Positions 61,503-64,000 of a stretch of DNA of 64,000 nucleotides are shown here, in pieces. How positions within the stretch are numbered: position 1 is the stretch's first letter; every line of letters begins with the position of its first letter. The stretch covers positions 1 through 64,000 of the forward strand of contig CAUJNA010001239.1 in NCBI GenBank assembly GCA_963377175.1, written 5' to 3'. A program made the position numbers and the translations under genes. The notes beneath the pieces were generated by a model, which did not search any database, was not told where the DNA came from, and saw only the letters and a program-made list of their open reading frames with translations. Origin of the DNA: Effrenium voratum. Its lineage: Eukaryota > Sar > Dinophyceae > Suessiales > Symbiodiniaceae.

Positions 61503-64000
61503 TTATGGCTTCTTCGGTCCCCGCTGGGCCTGCCAGGCTTCCACCTCGTCCAGCCGGGCCTGGAAGCCCTTGCACACCCCCCAGAGCACGCTGGTGAGGT
61601 GCGAGTAGTCGAGGGTGACCATCTCCGTGCCGTCGCTCCACCTCGCGGTGCCCGTCAAGTTCTTCCACTTCGTTCCTTTTGAGGCGAAGCCCAGCCTCAG
61701 GTCCTCGTTCATGTCCGGGCGCTTGTACTGCTTGGCCTCCACGGAGTCGAACAGCTGCTGGAGCTCTGCCACGTCGGCCTCGGCCATCTCCGTCTTCACC
61801 CTGCTGTCCGCCAGATTCGTGAAGCTCGTGTTGCAGACCACGTTGCCCGTGTTGCCCGCGATCACGAGGCAGCCGGGGTTCCTCTGGTTCGTGGTCAAGG
61901 ACAGCTGCGTCGAGGGGCTCTTCGTCTGCACCAGCGCCTCATCGTTGATCATGATGAGCTCGCACTGGTGCGTCCCGCCGTCCCGCTCCAGGAAGACCCT
62001 GGCGCTCTGGTTGCCCAGCAGCCGCAGCTCCGGGCCGCTGTCGGAGGCCGCGCGGGTGTTGGAGATCTGCAGCTTGCTCCAGCCCGCCCAGTTCTTCGTC
62101 AGGAAGAGATCGTCCGAGAAGTCCGAGGTGTTGGTCACGATGAGCGTGTTGGAGGCGAAGAGCTGCGGCGCGGAGACCGTGCCCGAGCTCGTCACGTTGC
62201 CGCAGACCACGCTGCCCGTCGACACTCCGCCGCTCGTGGCCGTGAAGGTGCAGTCCAGGCTCTCGCAGTCCAGCGGGCCCGTGGAGGCCGCCCCGGTGAT
62301 GGTCAGCGTGGCGCCCGTGAGCGCCCGGTGGCTGCGAAGCTCGCCGCGGTTGCTGCGCCCGAGGCCGTCAATGTCCCCGTGGACACGTCGCCCACCGTGG
62401 TGAAGTTCCCGGCGTTGGCCGTGTTGTTGATGGTCAACGAGCTGCCCGTGATTCCCGTGGCGGAGCTCAGCAGGCCCACGCTGGCCGCGCCGCTGATGCT
62501 CAGCGAGCTGCCTGACACGGCCCCCGTGGACGACAGCGTGGCTCCGGCGACGGTGCCGGTGGCCGTGAGCGCAGCGCAGGAAATGGCGCCCGAGGCGTCC
62601 ACGCCCGTGGTGAACACGTCGGTGCAGTTCACGTCGTTGCACAGCAACTGGTCGCAGCCCACGTTGCCCTGCGCGGTGAGCCCGTCCAGCGTGGCCGAGC
62701 CCGTGAGGGCCAGCGAGTCCGCCAGCAGGTCCGTTACTGAGACCGACTCTCCCTCGAAGGCCGAGGCCCTGATCTGCGTGCTGTACAGGTCCAGCGTGCC
62801 CGCCGACTGCTGCACCAGCCCGGGGATGGACCCGCCGAAGGCTCCGAAGTGCAGCTTCGCGATTCCGCCCGGCGGCACCGAGAAGTCAGGCGCGCCGTGC
62901 TCCACACTCCCTGCGCGGGCGTGCCGAGGAAGGTGCCGGTGACGCCCACGTAGTCGTTGTCGGCCGCGCTGACGTACATCACCAAGTTGGAGGCCGTGCC
63001 CAGCCGGTACCGGCAGCCGAAGGAGTAGCGTCTCCCCGGCGTCAGCGTGTAGGTGCGCACGATGTTCAGGCGAAGGCGCTCAGGGTCATGGCGTAGCCCT
63101 CCAGCTGGAAGCCTCCCACCGTGAAGCTGGCCGAGGCCACGGAGCTCTGGCTGTTGGAGCGCACCAGGAGGTTGCCTAGCGTGGTGAGCGTGGGCTCCAG
63201 CAGCACCTCGCCCAGGGTGGCCAGCGTGACGTCGTCGGCCCCTCCGTCGAGGAACTCGTGCTTCAGCAGCAGCGCCGAGGCCGCCGTGTCCTCCTCCTCC
63301 ACCGCGTTGCCGGTCTCCAGGGTTGCGTCCAGGATCTGGAGGGCGTAGACGTCCACCGTTCCAGCCGTCTGGTTGGGCAGGCCCGGCGCCTGGAAGTGCG
63401 CCCCGAAGTGCAGCTTCGCCACCCCGTTCGGAGGCACTGTGAAGTACATCTTGGCAGTGCTCCAGGCACCCTGGTCGCCCACGAAGCTGCCGTACAAGGG
63501 GTTGTAGACGTTGTCTGCCTCGGACATGTACACCACGAAGTTGGAGGCCGTGCCGAGCCGGTAGCGGCAGGCGAAGAGCAGCTCTCTGCCCGGGGTCAAG
63601 TTGTAGGTGCGCACGATGTTCCACGGGTTCACCGCCAGGGTCAGGGTGTAGCCGTCCACGCTCACTGCGCCCGCGGTGTGCGTGGCCGGGACCACGCTGC
63701 AGCCGCTGCTGGGGCGAACCGTCCAGTTTGACAGCGAGACGTCCGTGGGGGCCAGGATCTGCTCTCCTATGGCGGCCACCACCTCGTCGGCCCCTCCGTC
63801 GTCCGGAAAGCGCACGGCTATCTGCAGCGCCGAGGCTGCCTCCGCGACTCCGAGCTTGCCGGCGAGGAGGCCGTCTACTTGCGCGATGGTGTAGTAGCTG
63901 AGCAGCGCGGCGGCGATGCTCGAGGCCGTTGCCGTGTCCTGGTCTGCGGCTGAGCGGTACGCCACCAGCGCCGAGGCGATTTGGTTGGTTGTGAAGACGT
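61503..64000 (-). CDS. Fibre protein with S74 intramolecular-chaperone domain (5' end outside the window, frameshifted)
   Basis: The gene enters from the right edge (FTTNQIASALVAYRSAADQD). Two tandem beta modules share NIVRTY(N/T)LTPGR, CRYRLGTASN, (V/G)(V/I)AKLHFGA and GT(V/L)D(V/L)Y (about 63620-63320 and 63070-62760). They are followed by a long Ser/Thr/Gly/Ala repeat (SGSSLSISGAASVGLLSSA type) like a trimeric fibre shaft. The C-terminus is a peptidase_S74-like chaperone: NLADSRVKTEMAEADVAELQ, LRLGFASKGTKWKN, TLDYSHLTSVLWGVCKGFQA, then a coiled coil. Frame changes near 63070, 62900 and 62330. The role is host-surface recognition (inferred). The catalytic Ser of the S74 motif is Ala here. 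Confidence 0.75.

Larger units (their letters stand above)
46449..64000. mobile_element. Polinton/adintovirus-like block B (runs off the right edge)
   Basis: Gene order: Dam-type MTase (-), packaging ATPase, minor capsid, AT-hook protein, 96-residue protein, Gly/Ala-rich protein and MCP (all +), tRNA-like sequence, 1.9-kb satellite, unknown (+), C5-type MTase (-), two unknowns (+), polB (+), integrase (-), fibre (-). PolB, integrase, MCP, penton and ATPase are the Polinton hallmark set. Terminal inverted repeats are not seen in the window. Confidence 0.85.

Overview
The window looks like nuclear DNA of a dinoflagellate, most likely a suessialean of the Polarella/Symbiodinium kind. This is inferred from several signs: retrotransposon gag/protease fragments with a DPGA-type active site, a gene whose introns start with GC or GA, tandem paralogue arrays, abundant unrelated satellites, and virus-derived genes of the Polinton/adintovirus type. 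No bacterial gene organisation is seen.

Layout. 0-5.1 kb: a possible Nudix-like exon and a tandem pair of paralogous unknown genes, all minus strand. 5.2-6.2 kb: a gag/protease retroelement fragment (plus) facing a Lys/Ser-rich coding fragment (minus). 6.7-8.3 kb: a tandem repeat carrying two copies of the 5' end of 18S rRNA, then a hairpin repeat and a 13-15 bp satellite. 8.3-10.6 kb: sparse candidate exons and a 61-bp tandem repeat. 10.7-17.0 kb: a minus-strand LTR-retrotransposon-like polyprotein (coiled coil, Cys-rich region, CCCH fingers, aspartic protease, integrase zinc finger), truncated before the integrase core. 17.4-30.75 kb: a tandem array of about 2.5-2.7 kb units, each with a minus-strand P-loop NTPase gene; one copy is broken by a 210-bp MITE-like insertion. 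30.8-33.3 kb: weak candidate exons and a decayed gag.

33.5-39.3 kb (block A) and 46.4-64.0 kb (block B) are two related, non-identical pieces of Polinton-like virus. Both carry the same cassette: packaging ATPase, minor capsid (penton-like) protein, AT-hook protein, and a small 96-residue protein. Block A then holds, on the minus strand, an unusual HNH + polymerase-like + SF1 helicase gene. Block B adds a Dam-type methyltransferase, a Gly/Ala-rich virion-like protein, the major capsid protein, a C5-type methyltransferase, a family B DNA polymerase (exonuclease and motif A present, C-terminus missing), a DDE integrase, and a fibre with an S74 chaperone domain that runs off the right edge. Together these are morphogenesis (MCP, penton, ATPase, fibre), replication (polB, helicase) and integration functions. 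Almost every long viral gene has one or more single-base frameshifts, so the copies are either decaying or carry long-read indel errors.

Between and inside the viral blocks is a mosaic of at least eight different satellites (39.4-46.5 kb and 52.8-54.7 kb). Hidden at 40.9-41.9 kb is a plus-strand gene made of very short exons separated by about 47-55 bp introns that use GC-AG (and probably GA-AG) splice sites.
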